Source: Turbatrix aceti
Taxonomy: Eukaryota; Nematoda; Chromadorea; Rhabditida; Panagrolaimidae
Length of the DNA stretch: 64,000 nt
Direction: 5' to 3'
Assembly (NCBI GenBank): GCA_963969345.1
Contig: OZ017766.1
Span: 1,116,001-1,180,000, forward strand
The notes under the pieces are model-generated. The model did not search any database, was not told where the DNA came from, and was given only the letters and a program-made list of their open reading frames with translations. Position 1 is the first letter of the stretch. Every line of letters begins with the position of its first letter. Of the stretch, positions 10,201 to 20,100 are shown in pieces. The translations under genes were made by a program, and so were the position numbers.

Positions 10201-12073
10201 AAGCGATCGTCGATCCAGAAGGCCAGGGTCAATCAGCAGCCGGCTGAGGCAGAAAACCGGCTGCTGAAGGAGTGCACGTGCCATCAATTCGACGACTTCG
10301 CAGGAGCCCAGGATCTCATCGGTGCAGCGACCATTCATGAACGGAATTTGTTCATGCGGAAGGGTGACCAGGTCGGTCGGACCCTTGCCGTGCAGATCGC
10401 AGAGGCAGCCAACGATGACCAGAACTCAGGAAGTCAAGTTTGAAGGAAGAACAGAAGCGGTACCTCAGACGATTGCAAGCCAGTGCAATGTCAAAAAGGA
10501 GGAGAAAGTGGTGATTTTAGCGAGTGTTCCTGTTATCACCGAAGGCAAGTGCGTGCCACGTGCGAAGGCGCATCAAGCACTATTGCCTACATTTCGAGAA
10601 GCCGCAGACGCAGTACGTTTGCAAGGAAACGTGTCCCGACAACTGCCCGTCGCAGGGTGAATCTGACGACGACGTCTCAGGAAGGAGATTTGCCCCTGTC
10701 CCATGATTCAGCCCTTACTGACCGTTTCTGTTGAGAGAGGGAAGTGTTACGCGAGTACGAGTTGGTGCAACGCGTGCGCACTCTTATCTGTTTCCATTAT
10801 TTCCTTTATATAATTGTTTAAATAATTGTTTCCTGTATTTCCATTTCCTACTGTCTCAGTTGTTGTTTTGTCTGTCGCCGCGAGCGGTCGTGTTCGTTGG
10901 CTGCGTGATCGACGCTCAGCCGAAGGCAAGCCCAGAGCAACTCAAAGACCTCATAGCTTAGGGAGTCCCTTTGTTGAGGTAATGATTGTACCTGTTTGTG
11001 TATTGTATTATTTTTATTGGTTAAAGGTCTTTGCTTGTGAGTAAAGTATCTATCGCAAGTGGCATTGAGAAATACTACACTTTCAATCCAAAAATGTGTT
11101 TCGAAAATACAACTTACGCAACACGCTAGCATGAAGTAAACAAAAGCCTTGGTTGCTGGCGTTGCAAATATTTCATACTTTTTGACGAATGCAGTCGACA
11201 ATACACGCTCGATTACGATCAACATCGGTATCAGATCTTGCAGGAACTGAGTTGTTTGCCTTACTATCAAGTTCCCTCTGAAGACAAGCGTTTCCTCCGG
11301 TCTGCCGTTTATCGATTGAAAAAGTAGAAACATGCTTAAATTTAGATATCTTTATTTTTTTCAATGACAAAAAATAGGACAAAGGAGTAAAAATTTCAGC
11401 CTCCGACTCCGGCTTCGACGTCAACCCTGATTCTAAGGTATATTGAACGTTCACCATAAGGCGTTTCACCATAGGGCTTTTCACCATAGAAACGTTTACC
11501 ATATCGACACACGAAAGGGAGACTTTTTTGTTTGCCCCTTACTTGGTCTGTAAGTCGAAAAATCCTTCTTTTATTTTCGGGCAAAAAAACGGCGTTTTAG
11601 TATAGGTGGTAGCATTTATATGCTACTAGTGAAAAATCAAATGATCAGAAAAGCGGTTTGGTGCGGCCAGTTTTGGCTGCCACGACGCACGAAAACTCCA
11701 CTAAAATTTTGCTATACAAAAATTACTTATGAGATGGTGAATTTCCTTATGGTGAAGCGCGTATATGATGAACGATCCGTATGGAGAACTATTTACCCGA
11801 TATGGAGATCGTTTTTATGGGGAGCAATCCATATGGCGAAAGGCCCATATGGTGAACGTTCCTACAATTGATTCTAATACCCAAAAAAGAAACAAACCCT
11901 GAACTAGTGTACAAGGCGCCAGAAAATACAAGCGCAATGAGTAAAACACGAAGATTCCAATGAATCGCCGAAAAGGCCACCAGAAAGTCCAGAGCGAAGG
12001 CGATGACGACCAAAACATTGTAGAGTATAAAAATGGCAGAAAAAATGAGAAGAACAACTTGAAAAGTATCCAT
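4223..12073 (-). CDS. Sra-superfamily serpentine chemoreceptor, copy 2, with retrotransposon in intron 2
   Basis: Paralogue of the receptor at 2430-3794, convergent with it. Exons on the minus strand are 11898-12073, 11118-11334, 4706-4807 and 4223-4660; all join in phase, giving about 310 residues. Exon lengths 176, 217 and 102 equal those of copy 1. Diagnostic motifs are IVIERVLSTAFVKKYE in exon 2 and LSERYQLSENMRVLKA in exon 4. Intron 2 is about 6.3 kb because it contains a complete LTR retrotransposon (4847-9396), a truncated LINE (about 9565-9925) and a decayed coding-like patch (10095-10735). Intron 1 (11335-11897) contains an inverted array of TATGGTGAAC-like units. The splice sites next to the insertions are intact, so the gene may still be expressed; transcript data would be needed to know. 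Confidence 0.82.
4847..4954 (-). repeat. 3' LTR of the Gypsy element
   Basis: 108-base terminal repeat, identical to 9289-9396. In element orientation it begins TGATGGG, and its first three bases (TGA) serve as the stop codon of the Gag-Pol frame. Confidence 0.93.
4952..9244 (-). CDS. Gag-Pol polyprotein of Ty3/Gypsy retrotransposon
   Basis: Single uninterrupted frame of 1430 residues. Domains in order: a Gag region with Ser/Thr/Pro-rich N-terminus; two CCHC zinc knuckles at about residues 280-315 (CX2CX4HX4C twice); a retroviral-type aspartic protease with IIDTGATWS near 370; reverse transcriptase with YFDDI near 650; RNase H with DASDYGLG near 800; integrase with an HHCC finger near 1025-1060 and the D,D,E core at about 1086-1172. 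A repeated QATP motif follows the integrase, encoded by a 12-base tandem repeat near 5240-5310. Gag and Pol lie in one frame with no frameshift or stop between them. The stop codon is supplied by the first bases of the 3' LTR, and the final codons overlap the polypurine tract. All catalytic motifs seen are intact, so the element may be autonomous. Confidence 0.95.
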   Translation of the reverse strand: MMSTSSSSTERSNSTQGSDSNASMSGTSGTSGQPPAPLPVPAIVTAPPPAQVPQVPTSTSAAVPAATQAATLGHVLLPPTPYQPGEDFDVWRLSLELYLENRNLSTASPLVKTSVLLQVAGRDILSTLVQVLRPRSPREVEYDDLMRLLESHFGEALTNHQFNRVRLFTATQDDRTLRDFYNEIERQVGAARFDLVQDIRKEMAALAFVRGLKDVQLRNKLLQPENMSKSGAELLKLAEASVMTMYTAKNIQHPQSATQQPVIAQIHSKKHKPRQPNGKSCTHCHLAGHEISECRAAQTTCKRCQQKGHFAKRCPTKKQTSEVQQLYVDQQARTPMALSINAVIPASNRPTPPPTFAHPVINGTSVPMIIDTGATWSIINEDTWIAIGRPVLRETTPLGGYGNASISTLGEVKLRVTWRNQTKQIYASVTKGHGDNILGREWLHQFSAPQSADPGISPTVCLQEATWIQQLLSKYADLFSSDLTKCTLSTTIDIKPEATPRFLKARVLPYALRDKVAATLLTLQEQGCLESIDSSDWATPIVAVKKADGEIRICGDYKLTINPQLDDSHYPIPRIEDLLHELNGCTTFSKLDLRSAYHLVKLDEASSRLTTINTHKGLFRYLSLPFGVKTAPSIFQRLIEKVLNAIPGVVVYFDDITVATKDGESHSDRLEQVLRRLQQHGLRLKPEKCSFAQSSIELLGYLVDSNGIKPNPKKVEAIDNMPSPTEPKHIESFCGAVNYYRRFVPALASLSAPLTDLLKKDVPWQWTATHEAAFQDVKRALKSTDLLTHYDPKLPLVLATDASDYGLGAVIYHRKDGKESVIAYASRRLIPAERNYSQIEKEALAIIFGVKKFAHFLLGRHFTLYTDHKPLLKLFGPQGTASAVAIKRLARWALILLEYNYTIEYRTSIDTANADVLSRLPDPAAPPHPIALQIEQDNDSAQDEVINRSPLDVDRIALATEVDNELRQIKAWIRAGWPEKVDSKYKKWWPHRHDLSERRRVIFLGERIVVPQSLQDEVIKLFDDTHMGLPRMLALARQECWFPDINEKITHAARTCKTCIQNSNAQPQKSLRPWPKAPAFWHRVHIDFAGPFHGKMYLIVVDAFSSWPEVIQMSRITTSETKKALIQLFARYGFPRTLVSDNGTSFTSSEFQAFCNERSIEHLRSPAYHPASNGAAERMVQTFKRWFTKQRESGFDHDTALANFLLLYRASRPRSNEPSPSERAFGLRLRTRLTLQASTFVSGMLVFVRNFVDGPTWVPAIVEGRVSETIFLVRVNGKTSTRHIDDIKAIPAPTEQPTATTVPPSIPTTLPEATPQATPQATPQATPQATPTPTPVAAGPSHMTRLGNVIHGRPIRQPKAILRFDPNDPSTYLVNPIPINNDTELDIIRPHRNAYEAYIKLLHMMASGKPHGNSRNIFTQLHNFFVQGGE
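5240..5312 (-). repeat. 12-base tandem repeat encoding QATP units
   Basis: About five copies of a GGGGTTGCCT-type unit within the polyprotein frame, read on the minus strand as Gln-Ala-Thr-Pro repeats downstream of the integrase core. The copies are almost identical, so copy number is likely to vary between elements. Confidence 0.85.
9289..9396 (-). repeat. 5' LTR of the Gypsy element
   Basis: 108-base terminal repeat, identical to 4847-4954. It is short for a Gypsy LTR. The promoter should lie here, but no TATA box or initiator can be defended from so short a sequence. It is followed in element orientation by a primer-binding-like site two bases inside; the complement ends in CACCA and resembles a tRNA 3' end, possibly a serine tRNA acceptor, which is uncertain. 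Confidence 0.92.
9402..9564. other. Spacer with weak hAT-MITE-like fragment
   Basis: Bases about 9435-9490 (GGGAAGGAATTATCCCATGG and nearby) resemble the terminal part of the MITE at 42571-42937 and the hAT end at 14877. No complete end is present. The rest is AT-rich. Confidence 0.4.
9565..9925 (+). mobile_element. 5'-truncated RTE-like LINE, 3' end
   Basis: The plus strand reads as the C-terminal tail of a non-LTR retrotransposon: LKDWYATALLRKVRFAKK, one internal stop, then KRPPGHPPRRWTDDF, a style typical of RTE-type ends. The frame is followed by a 3' UTR containing GACGGCGCCCTCTTCGTGC and a tail of TAAAG repeats (about 9906-9928). The upstream part of the element is missing and the frame is broken, so this copy is dead. 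The 3' UTR sequence recurs at 57525-57700. Confidence 0.65.
10095..10735 (+). pseudogene. Decayed coding-like patch, family unknown
   Basis: A GC-rich island in an AT-rich intron. One plus-strand frame runs about 100 codons without a stop and contains ECTCHQFDDFAGAQDLIG; another contains HYCLHFEKPQTQYVCKE followed by Cys residues suggestive of a zinc-binding knuckle. The two frames are not joined by clear splice sites. It could be a remnant of a transposon or a captured gene fragment. I do not recognise a family. Confidence 0.35.
11380..11870. repeat. Inverted array of TATGGTGAAC-like units in receptor intron 1
   Basis: At about 11446-11503 the unit appears as ACCATA (CGTTCACCATAAGGCGTTTC and variants). 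At about 11733-11866 the complement appears as TATGGTGAA, TATGGAGAAC and CATATGGCGAAAGGC. The outer flanks TTGAACGTTCACCATA and TATGGTGAACGTTC are also complementary, so the two arrays form a foldback about 490 bases across. It lies wholly inside intron 1 of receptor copy 2. Confidence 0.7.
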
Positions 12074-12529
12074 CCTGATAGTTTTATTTTCTAGCTGTCG
12101 GCGCAAATAATGAAGAACAACCGCCTGAGATAAATGCAACCTTTTTTTGTGCGTTCTAAGGCGTTCACAAGCAGCAAAGCCAGACTGTAAGCCGGTAATA
12201 TTGTTTTTCGATGCTTTCACGTCGTCGGGAGTCATTGTATGCCATGTGTGAAAAAAGCAATAAATAGACAGGAGCGTAGGAAACCCGCATATCAAGGAAC
12301 TTGATTGGTCTTTGATTTCTTTTTTTGGTATTTTGTGCATATTTTACGCTTTTTGTTTCTCTGCGTTCGCGGACGTGAGTTGTACTGAAGCAAATGCTAT
12401 GAACTCTCAACCACCTTTTTTTGTATTAAAGCCGGATATGTTTGCTTGCATCCTCCGTTAAATTATCGGTTAAATAATTTACAGCGGATAAAAGATATCC
12501 AATTATAAACTTATCGACATGGGTTATCT
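12074..12529. other. Spacer upstream of receptor copy 2
   Basis: AT-rich sequence upstream of the start codon at 12073. It presumably includes the receptor promoter. No motif or gene could be supported. Confidence 0.4.
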
Positions 12530-12533
12530 TTAA

Positions 12534-14622
12534 GACGCACTCTGTGAGCCGATTTAGGAACAAGATGAAAGGCGCGACCCCGTGTTTTTACAACCCCCAA
12601 ATATTTTGGGCCAAAGTTGTAGGTGGCAGGGGGGGAGGTACAGAAATAAATATAAAAAAAATTCCAGGAGCCGGATTCTGGAGTTACGGCTTCTGGAAGT
12701 TTTCGACGTCAAATTTTCAACTTGCTTCAAAAAATCTGATTTTTGGTATACAGGGGTATCTTGGCACGAGAAATCGACTGGTGTACTCAGATTGTTTTTT
12801 AAACATCTGAGTTTTTTGGAATTCTTGATTTTTGCGATTTTCCGTTATTTTGCCTTACCTTTTTGGCTACAGCATTTCTATTTCTCATTGGGGAGCGGTG
12901 AGGCTAAGATATTCTTGTAGAGCGTTCTTTTCTGAATCTGAGATAAAAAAGTCAGAAAAAAATGGTGACAATTTGGTGACTTCTATTTTTTTGCCCGTTA
13001 CGCATTTGCGTAAAAAACGCACACTGTTGTCGTGCGGCAACTTTCGGCGCGCTTGTGCAAGCTGCTTGCAACGAAAAAGTGGGGTCTGTGGAAAAAATCG
13101 CCATTCGTTCAGTTTGAAAGCTACGTTGCTGAAAATTTCAGTACCGGCGTAAAAATAAATTCTAAGTTCAACGGTGATATCCATTTAATTCAATTTGGAC
13201 AAAAAAGTTCCTAAAAGTTCAAGTTTTTGAAAAAATAGAAATTTTCGAAACTTTTTCGAACATTTAGGAACAAATAAATACAATTTTTGAATTCTGCACA
13301 GTTTTTTACGTCTGAGGGCAGGCTTCTTGCAACAACGCTTCAAAACTCGCTCAGAGGCGATTTTTTTCCCAAACCCTACTTTTTCGATCTCAATTTTCGG
13401 AAAATTGATACCAAAATGAGTGTATGTTGCGCGAATTAATATTGTAAAGCCAAAAAAATAGATAGAAATTCAGAAGTTACACTATTTTGTAGGCCGAAAA
13501 ATTCCGCACAAGATGTGCTATCTCCCTTTGTTAAGCAGTGCTTCACCTTATAGCCTCAGGCGCTTAAACAAGTAGGGTTCGGGAGAATTGGTACCGTATG
13601 CCCACGCGATACGGCAAGTAGCTGAAAACTTGTGTCTAGATAAAAAAGACTCCGCTCTTTCGATTGGTGATATTATCTTTTTGATCAAGGTTCTTTAAAG
13701 TTCCGAAGTTTTCAAATCTTCGAAAAAAACCGTTTGTTCGAACATTTATCGAATCGATATCAACAAACCGAGTATGCCATTTGAAAGGAAATTTAGTTTT
13801 CAGACCGCACTGAAATTTTTAGCTTTTTATCGACATTTTGAAGTTCTGTGGATTTTTTCTTCCGAACCCTACTCGATTTCGTTCAAAAATTGTCGTACAA
13901 TTCTGAAAAACACATCAAAATACTTCAAATATTATCCTAATTACTAATCTAACCCAAAAAAGTAAAAAATTAAAATTTGGGCCTCAAATTGCTTTTTTTT
14001 GCAATTAATTCGACGAGCGCGTTCGAGCAGCGAGAAGAGGAGAGCACCGCGCGCTGAACAAAAAGAAACCAGTGAGGGACCAGAGAGAGCATGATAGTCC
14101 AGACAGCCTGCGCGTCCTATGAAAACCACTGGCTGTACCATGCGCCCAATTTTTTACGCAAATGCGTAACGGGCAAAAAAATAGAAGTCACCAAATTGTC
14201 ACCATTTTTTTCTGACTTTTTTATCTCAGATTCAGAAAAGAACGCTCTACAAGAATATCTTAGCCTCACCGCTCCCCAATGAGAAATAGAAATGCTGTAG
14301 CCAAAAAGGTAAGGCAAAATAACGGAAAATCGCAAAAATCAAGAATTCCAAAAAACTCAGATGTTTAAAAAAAAATCTGAGTACACCAGTCGATTTCTCG
14401 TGCCAAGATACCCCTGTATGCCAAAAATCAGATTTTTTGAAGCAAGTTGAAAATTTGACGTCGAAAACTTCCAGAAGCCGTAACTCCAGAATCCGGCTTC
14501 TAGAATTTTTTTAATATTTATTTCTGTACCTCCCCCCCTGCCACCTGCAACTTTGGCACAAAATATTTGGGGGTTGTAAAAACACGGGGTCGTCGATACT
14601 AAATCGGCTCATAGAGTGTCTT
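12534..14622. mobile_element. Long palindromic TTAA-flanked element 1
   Basis: Two near-identical inverted arms (about 12534-13017 and 14150-14622) flank a 1.1 kb AT-rich loop. The ends carry the family motif CACTCTGTGAGC or its complement, with TTAA close to both borders. The arms contain the core shared with the other palindromes: CCGGATTCTGGAGTTACGG, CAGGGGTATCTTGGCACGAG and AATCGACTGGTGTA. No transposase-like frame is present, so it is non-autonomous. TTAA borders fit piggyBac-type or related target choice, which is inference. Confidence 0.88.
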
Positions 14623-15504
14623 TTAATTATCATAAAATTGTAACATCAATTGTAAGAAATTATTCAACACACTGTATAATCCTGCTTATGAGGAAAGAGA
14701 TTTGTATTGCTCTTATTTGTGAGTTTCGAAACAAGAACCTGCGATTTCGGTTAGAAATAAATACTTCATAAAATTTTCGTAAAATACTTTCACAATTAGT
14801 GTCAAAATTTTTTTTTGAAGATTTTGTGGCTGGGTCCCAAGCAGGCATGAAAACGGGCTTAATTTTTAGGCCCAGGCCAGGGTGGCGAAACTCCCATGGG
14901 AATTAGAAATAAGGGAATTATCCCGTGGGATTCGCATGGGAGTCCCCGGGGGTATTTTTTGGTACGTTTAAAAAAGCACATGTTTATACAAAAAAGATAT
15001 CCGAAAACACACTTATTTTATTAATGTAATAAAATTAACAATGAAAATAAAATCATTTACCTAATTTGAAAGAAAAAAGCACGCTCCTGCGTAAAATAAC
15101 GGTGATATTTTAGACGGGATCGCGCATTTTCAAAAACGTAAGTGTTTTTGCGGTGCGGAATTCTATTTTTTTCAGTTTTTGCGGGCAAAAACTGAAGATC
15201 TACTGCGAGGATGCTGGATGCGACAAATATCAGAGCTATGTTTTGGAGTTTTCGAGTGTTACGGCCTAACATCCATACTTTTCACAATCTACTTTTCACA
15301 AATCTATTTATAAAAAAATTGTATCCGATTTGGTGCGTTCGAAACAGAGGAAATAAATGTAAAAGGAAAAAGTAAAAAAAATAGGTCTGGAAAAGGATCT
15401 GGAAAAAATCAAAAGCAACACAACTCCACGTGGCGAATCTGCCACGATCGCAAAAAAACCACTGTAATATGCAAATTTGAAGTATTTGAGGATAAAAGTC
15501 ATTT

Positions 15505-15655
15505 TTTTATAGATAACACGCTTTAGCTATATAGACAAGGTGAACATTTGCATCATTTTGTTGTCTATATTTATAGACACGAGTGTTAGCTAAAATATAG
15601 TATAAATTTGTCTATTTCTGCTCTATAAAGCGTCTATAATTTGTCTATAAATCGC
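15505..15655. repeat. Short repeats of TATAGACA/TGTCTATA
   Basis: Repeated TCTATAAAT, TGTCTATA and TATAGACA words in both orientations give local hairpins, for example around GTCTATATTTATAGAC. The stretch lies inside the hAT relic and may be its subterminal repeat. No gene is present. Confidence 0.45.
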
Positions 15656-16750
15656 TTTATACCTTGGGTATAGTCGTCAACTTCTTTTTCGGCACTGCTT
15701 CCAGTGTCTGTAGGGCCAAACAGGTACGCAAATTCGTCGTCGACGGCTTCACGGCCATTGTCCTCTGACTGGCATCTGACTGGCAACCAGACGAATGAGG
15801 GCGACCCTCGACTGGACGACGACAGCTGGGTCCCCGTGTCGCGCAAATGTCCGCCAATCCGGGTTTAGTAGCCATGCAGTATGTTGGGGAGTATGGAAGT
15901 CCTTGTATTTTCTTCCAAATGCTATCCGAGCCATCTTGAGCATAGCGCGTGCTAGCGGATTCTCTGGATCGTTTTCCAGGTTGCCAAAGTTCTTTCTCAC
16001 TTGATGGAATAAAGGAAGCATGAGATGCAGAATGGGGTGATTTTCGGCTTCAAGCTGACAAATGGCCAATTTGATGGGTTCGAAGACCTCGACAAATAAG
16101 TTCAACTTGGGGATGCGCTGATTCACCGTTGACAATGAGTGGAACGCGGAGTGCTTTTCATCCTTGTTTTTCGACATATAAGCCGATATTTTGTCGCGTT
16201 GGAATGGTTCCAGGTTGACCACGCGACGAACCATTTCCCACTGCCCCATCCACCGCGTTGGATTTTCTTTGACGAGTGGGGGCAGGTCATCTCGAAGACG
16301 AGGGCGGTCGATGACATATTTTGCAACGTTTCTACAAATAATAATTTTTGATAAAAATCATTTAAACCACAAGGGGATCGACGACCCCGCATTTTTACAA
16401 CCCCCAAATGTTTTGTGTTAAAGTTGTAGGGGACCAGAATGGAGTCACAGAAAAAAATATAAAAAAAATTCCAGAAGAAACGTTGGATTCTGGAGCTAAA
16501 AAAAAGAGTGCCCTAAAGCCAATTTTTGTTTTTTAATCAAAGAAAATCCAACGCGGTGGATGGGGCAGTAGGAAATGGTTCGTCGCGTGGTCAAGGCAAA
16601 CACATCATTGTGGTGGCATCTGTCAGCTGTTGCTGCGACAAAGTGCCGGTTTCGTTTCGACGTCATGTCGACCACGATGCTGATACCCCCGTGCTTCACT
16701 TTTTGACTCAAAAATCGGGAAATAGCTTCGATTGTTTTGCCTACGCTCAA
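15640..16750 (-). pseudogene. hAT transposase, interrupted and frameshifted
   Basis: Read on the minus strand, three blocks appear in order. The first is around 16750-16600, with SIVVDMTSKRNRHFVAATAD, resembling the hAT segment around the first catalytic Asp. The second is 16273-15749, with the hallmark NPTRWMGQWEMVRRVVNLEP, then FEPIKLAICQLEAENHP and HTPQHTAWLLNPDWRTFA. The third is a shifted-frame block to about 15660, with DDEFAYLFGPTDTG. The blocks are separated by a palindromic-element insertion and at least one frameshift, so no functional enzyme can be made. A 59-base piece of the second block is duplicated in inverted orientation at 16540-16599. Confidence 0.75.
16375..16540. mobile_element. 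Fragment of a palindromic element inside the hAT relic
   Basis: Shares TTTTTACAACCCCCAAAT, a GTTGTAGG segment and CCTAAAGCCAATTTTTG with the palindromic elements at 12534-14622, 41817-43572 and 49003-50235. Only part of one arm and loop remains. Confidence 0.65.
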
Positions 16751-16900
16751 AGCAACCCAAGAGTGATCGTGAAAAAATTATCTCTCCGTCAAGACAATAA
16801 ATTCGATCCTGTAAATTCATTTCCAAACTGTTGACGTCTATTAAGGTTAATTTGCTGCTTTCAGGGCACGCAAAACAAAAAAACAGCGCAATCATCAATA

Positions 16901-17132
16901 AACATCCAATATCACAACAAAAACCCGACGAAAAAAATAGTAAGCTGTGATGCTAGCTGAAAAACCAGGGAGGGGGTATAATTTAAAACAAAAAAAAACA
17001 TGCAGGGTGAAAAATAAAAAAATCGTAAACAAGCGAACTCTCTTAAAAGAGAGAAGAAAAATGGGGCGTCATAGATTCATTAAAGGTGGTAGCATCCGGA
17101 GTTAACCGTATCGCTCTCCGCCGTCTTCACAC
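16901..17132. other. Spacer and 3' UTR of GLG1
   Basis: AT-rich; includes the 3' end of the GLG1 transcript. No further feature is supported. Confidence 0.4.
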
Positions 17133-20100
17133 CTATCGATTCTTGAGTTCATGATGCGTGCGTTTCGTACATCTGCCGAAGCAGCATCCGATGAGAAGGA
17201 GCAGGACGATGGCACCGCCAAAGTAAGTGAGGATGGAATCCCGCTCGGGGTGGGTGGCAATGGCTTCGTAAGCAGCAGCGAACGACTTGGGTAAGGCCAT
17301 CTTGAAGGCCTCGTGGGCCACATTCCAGAGCTTCTGGCGCTCGACCAGTTTCGTCTTGCACTGCTCTGACATCTGGACTTGTGGGACATTCAGGGAGTCG
17401 ATGAGGCACGTGATGACTGAAAAAAAATTCAAAATAAAAAAATTACAAATTTATTTTTACACCGCATTTTTTATGAAAATTTAAATTCATTAGAGAAAAT
17501 GTTTTCAATTACTTTTTACTAATACTTTTTGTTGCATTCAAATCAGGTATGGGTGAACGTTCATGTTCGTTCGTGTTTGTTCATGAACAAATCCAAAATT
17601 TGCTGTTCATGTTCGTTCATGAACAAAAATTAAATGAACGGCTATGTTCATGTTTGTTCATGAACACGGCTAAATTTTTCGAACAGAAAAAACGAACAAA
17701 ATGATCCACTTTTTCTCGGTGGCTGCCAACATTACTGCTTTGCGCAACCGTCTCTGTTATGAGAAACTAAACGGATTAATGTTTGTTTTTGCCAAGTTCT
17801 AAATAATAGTAATTTTTGATTTCATTTTTGATTGCACTGTCAAAAATAAAGGATAAAAATGAAGATCCGCCTTTATAATTTGTTCATTGTGTTTGTTCAC
17901 GTTTGTTCGTGAACACGATTGAAAGTCTTCACGTTTGTTCATACTTGTGAACAAAATTGACAAAATGTTCATGTTTGTTCATGAACAAAAAAAAACACAA
18001 AATTGGATGTAAAATCCCTTTGAAAACTTACTTCTGCTCTGTCCAGGAGGCACATCGCGGCAAAGTCTCTGCGCATCGACGCTGCACGCCTCAAACAGCG
18101 AGGGATCGAGGTGGATGTCGACCAGCGCTTCCTGGGTGACCCTGGTGAGTTGCCTGTTGCACTCCTGATCCTGGATCTGGTTGGTGTAAAAGTCAGCCTT
18201 GAGGCACTCCAGCACGGTTTCAAATCTCCCGCCTTCACTGACAATTTTGTTAGAGCAATGCCGTGAAATGGTGTCCCGACACGCCTTGTACAGCATCGGA
18301 TCCACCTGGATGTCAAACTCGGCCTCGAGGATGATGAGCGACAACTCGCTACGACACGGCGCCGAGACGTAGGCTCCGTTGCGGGCAATCTGCTCCCGGA
18401 GACACGCACTGATGACGTTGCCGATCTGCTGCGCGTTGTACTGCTTGCCGTGGAGCTTGGACACCTCGTTGGCGCAGAGCGTCTTTGCGTCCGCTTCGCA
18501 CGCCTGGAGAAGGCTGGGCCGGAGGCGGTCGTCCTTGGCCTGCTCGCGCAGCCGTTCTCGCACGACCTGCTGGCATCCGGGCTGAAGGACACGAATGATC
18601 TTGGAGTTGGACAGGCATCTGATCGCGGAGTCGCCTTCGGTCGTGCCTCCGCAGAACTTTCGGATGTCGAATTGACACTGCTGGACGAGAACTTGGTCAA
18701 AGGTGTTGTCCACAGCCTGGACCTTTTCGCGCTCGAAGACCAGAGCTTTGCATTCAGGGTCTAAGAAATATAATTTCGTCGCAAGATTCAAAAGGTGGAA
18801 AAAACCTACCTAAAACCTCAAAGTTCACACGCAGACACTCAACAACACCCTTGAACGTGGATTCCGTGTCACATTTGAGTTTCTGGATATCCCGTTGGCA
18901 CTTTTTCATCAAAGTGGGGGCGGCATCGGACATGTGCTCCTTGTCGTCAAACTGAAAAAAACAAAAGTAATTAATCGCTGGGGGATGAAACTAAATCAAA
19001 TTTAAATTAAAAAAAAAACAGAGGGTAGCGGTGAACAGAAGAGCTCAAAACGGACACGGACAGACAGAATTTTTTGACGAAAAAACAATTCACTCAAATA
19101 ATTTACCATTTAGGCCTGTTTTAGTCCGAAATAAAACAAATTCAATTTTGTACGTTTTTCTATCGATAAAAAAATGATATTAGTTTTTGGCCAAAAGTCA
19201 GTTGATGAACACAGACAACAGATGAAGTTAATGCAAGCTGGTGAGTGGGACAAAAAAGAGAATTAAAAATTATTTTTTAAAAACTCTTTTTATACAGAAA
19301 TACCCCTCCACGATCCCCACCTTGTCATCCGAAAAACCAGTTACACGGTAAGTATCAAGTAGGATACCCCAAACCTTTCCGTAAAAAAGAATTCGTCCCG
19401 GGACCGACCGCAAGCACCAACACCACCGAACGATATAAACATACATCAACCTGTTCTTGCTGAAAGTAGGCGACTTTGAGTTGCTTCTTGCAGTCCTTGG
19501 AGAGGTCAGCCTTCTCGCCGAGGACCTTGTGCTCGAAGACAATGTTGGAGAGACACCTGATGACGGCGCCCTTGTCCTGGCCGAAGGCAGAGCAGTACTG
19601 CTTGACATCGCCCTCGCAGGCCTGCGAGAAGCGGTACGAGAAGTGGTAGTCGCGCATCGAGATGAGTTCAAAGTGGTGCACGTACGACCGGCACTTGGGC
19701 GTCATTTCCTCCTGGTTTTTGTTGCGCGCCAGGCACTCCATGACGTCGCCGTGGTCGATTTCCTCGTTGGCGAGGTTGCTGCAGTAGCGATCGATGACGG
19801 GCGAGCACGCGCGGGTGAGGAGTCGGTTCAGCTTCGTGTCCTTCGACTCCAGAGACGTGAACTTGTACACCTCGGTGTAGCACCTGGGATACCTCTTGCG
19901 GAAGTCGTTTTCCTCGAAGTGGGACTGGAGACAGTTCATCTCCTCCTGCGGCTGGACGTTGTTCGAGCAGAACTCGCTGAGCGCTTCTCGGCAGTTGGCC
20001 TCGATGTCCGGGATGAGGTTGACGCGGACAGCCCGGGTGCGAAGCACCCTGTGCACGTTGCCCGCGCACTCCGGAGACAGCGGGTGCTCCTCGTCGTAGC

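Larger units (their letters stand above)
14877..16900 (-). mobile_element. Decayed hAT-superfamily DNA transposon
   Basis: The left end at 14877 starts CAGGGTGGCGAAACTCCCAT and matches about 255 bases of the MITE at 42571-42937, up to about 15134. Downstream, on the minus strand, lie pieces of a hAT transposase (about 15660-16750). A matching right terminus is not visible near 16900, so the element is broken or its right end has diverged. A piece of a palindromic element (about 16375-16540) is inserted within it. Confidence 0.65.

Noticed and set aside
12544..14335. Mirror pairs of identical short proteins on both strands
   Set aside because: They arise from the two arms of the palindromic element; there is no coding support.
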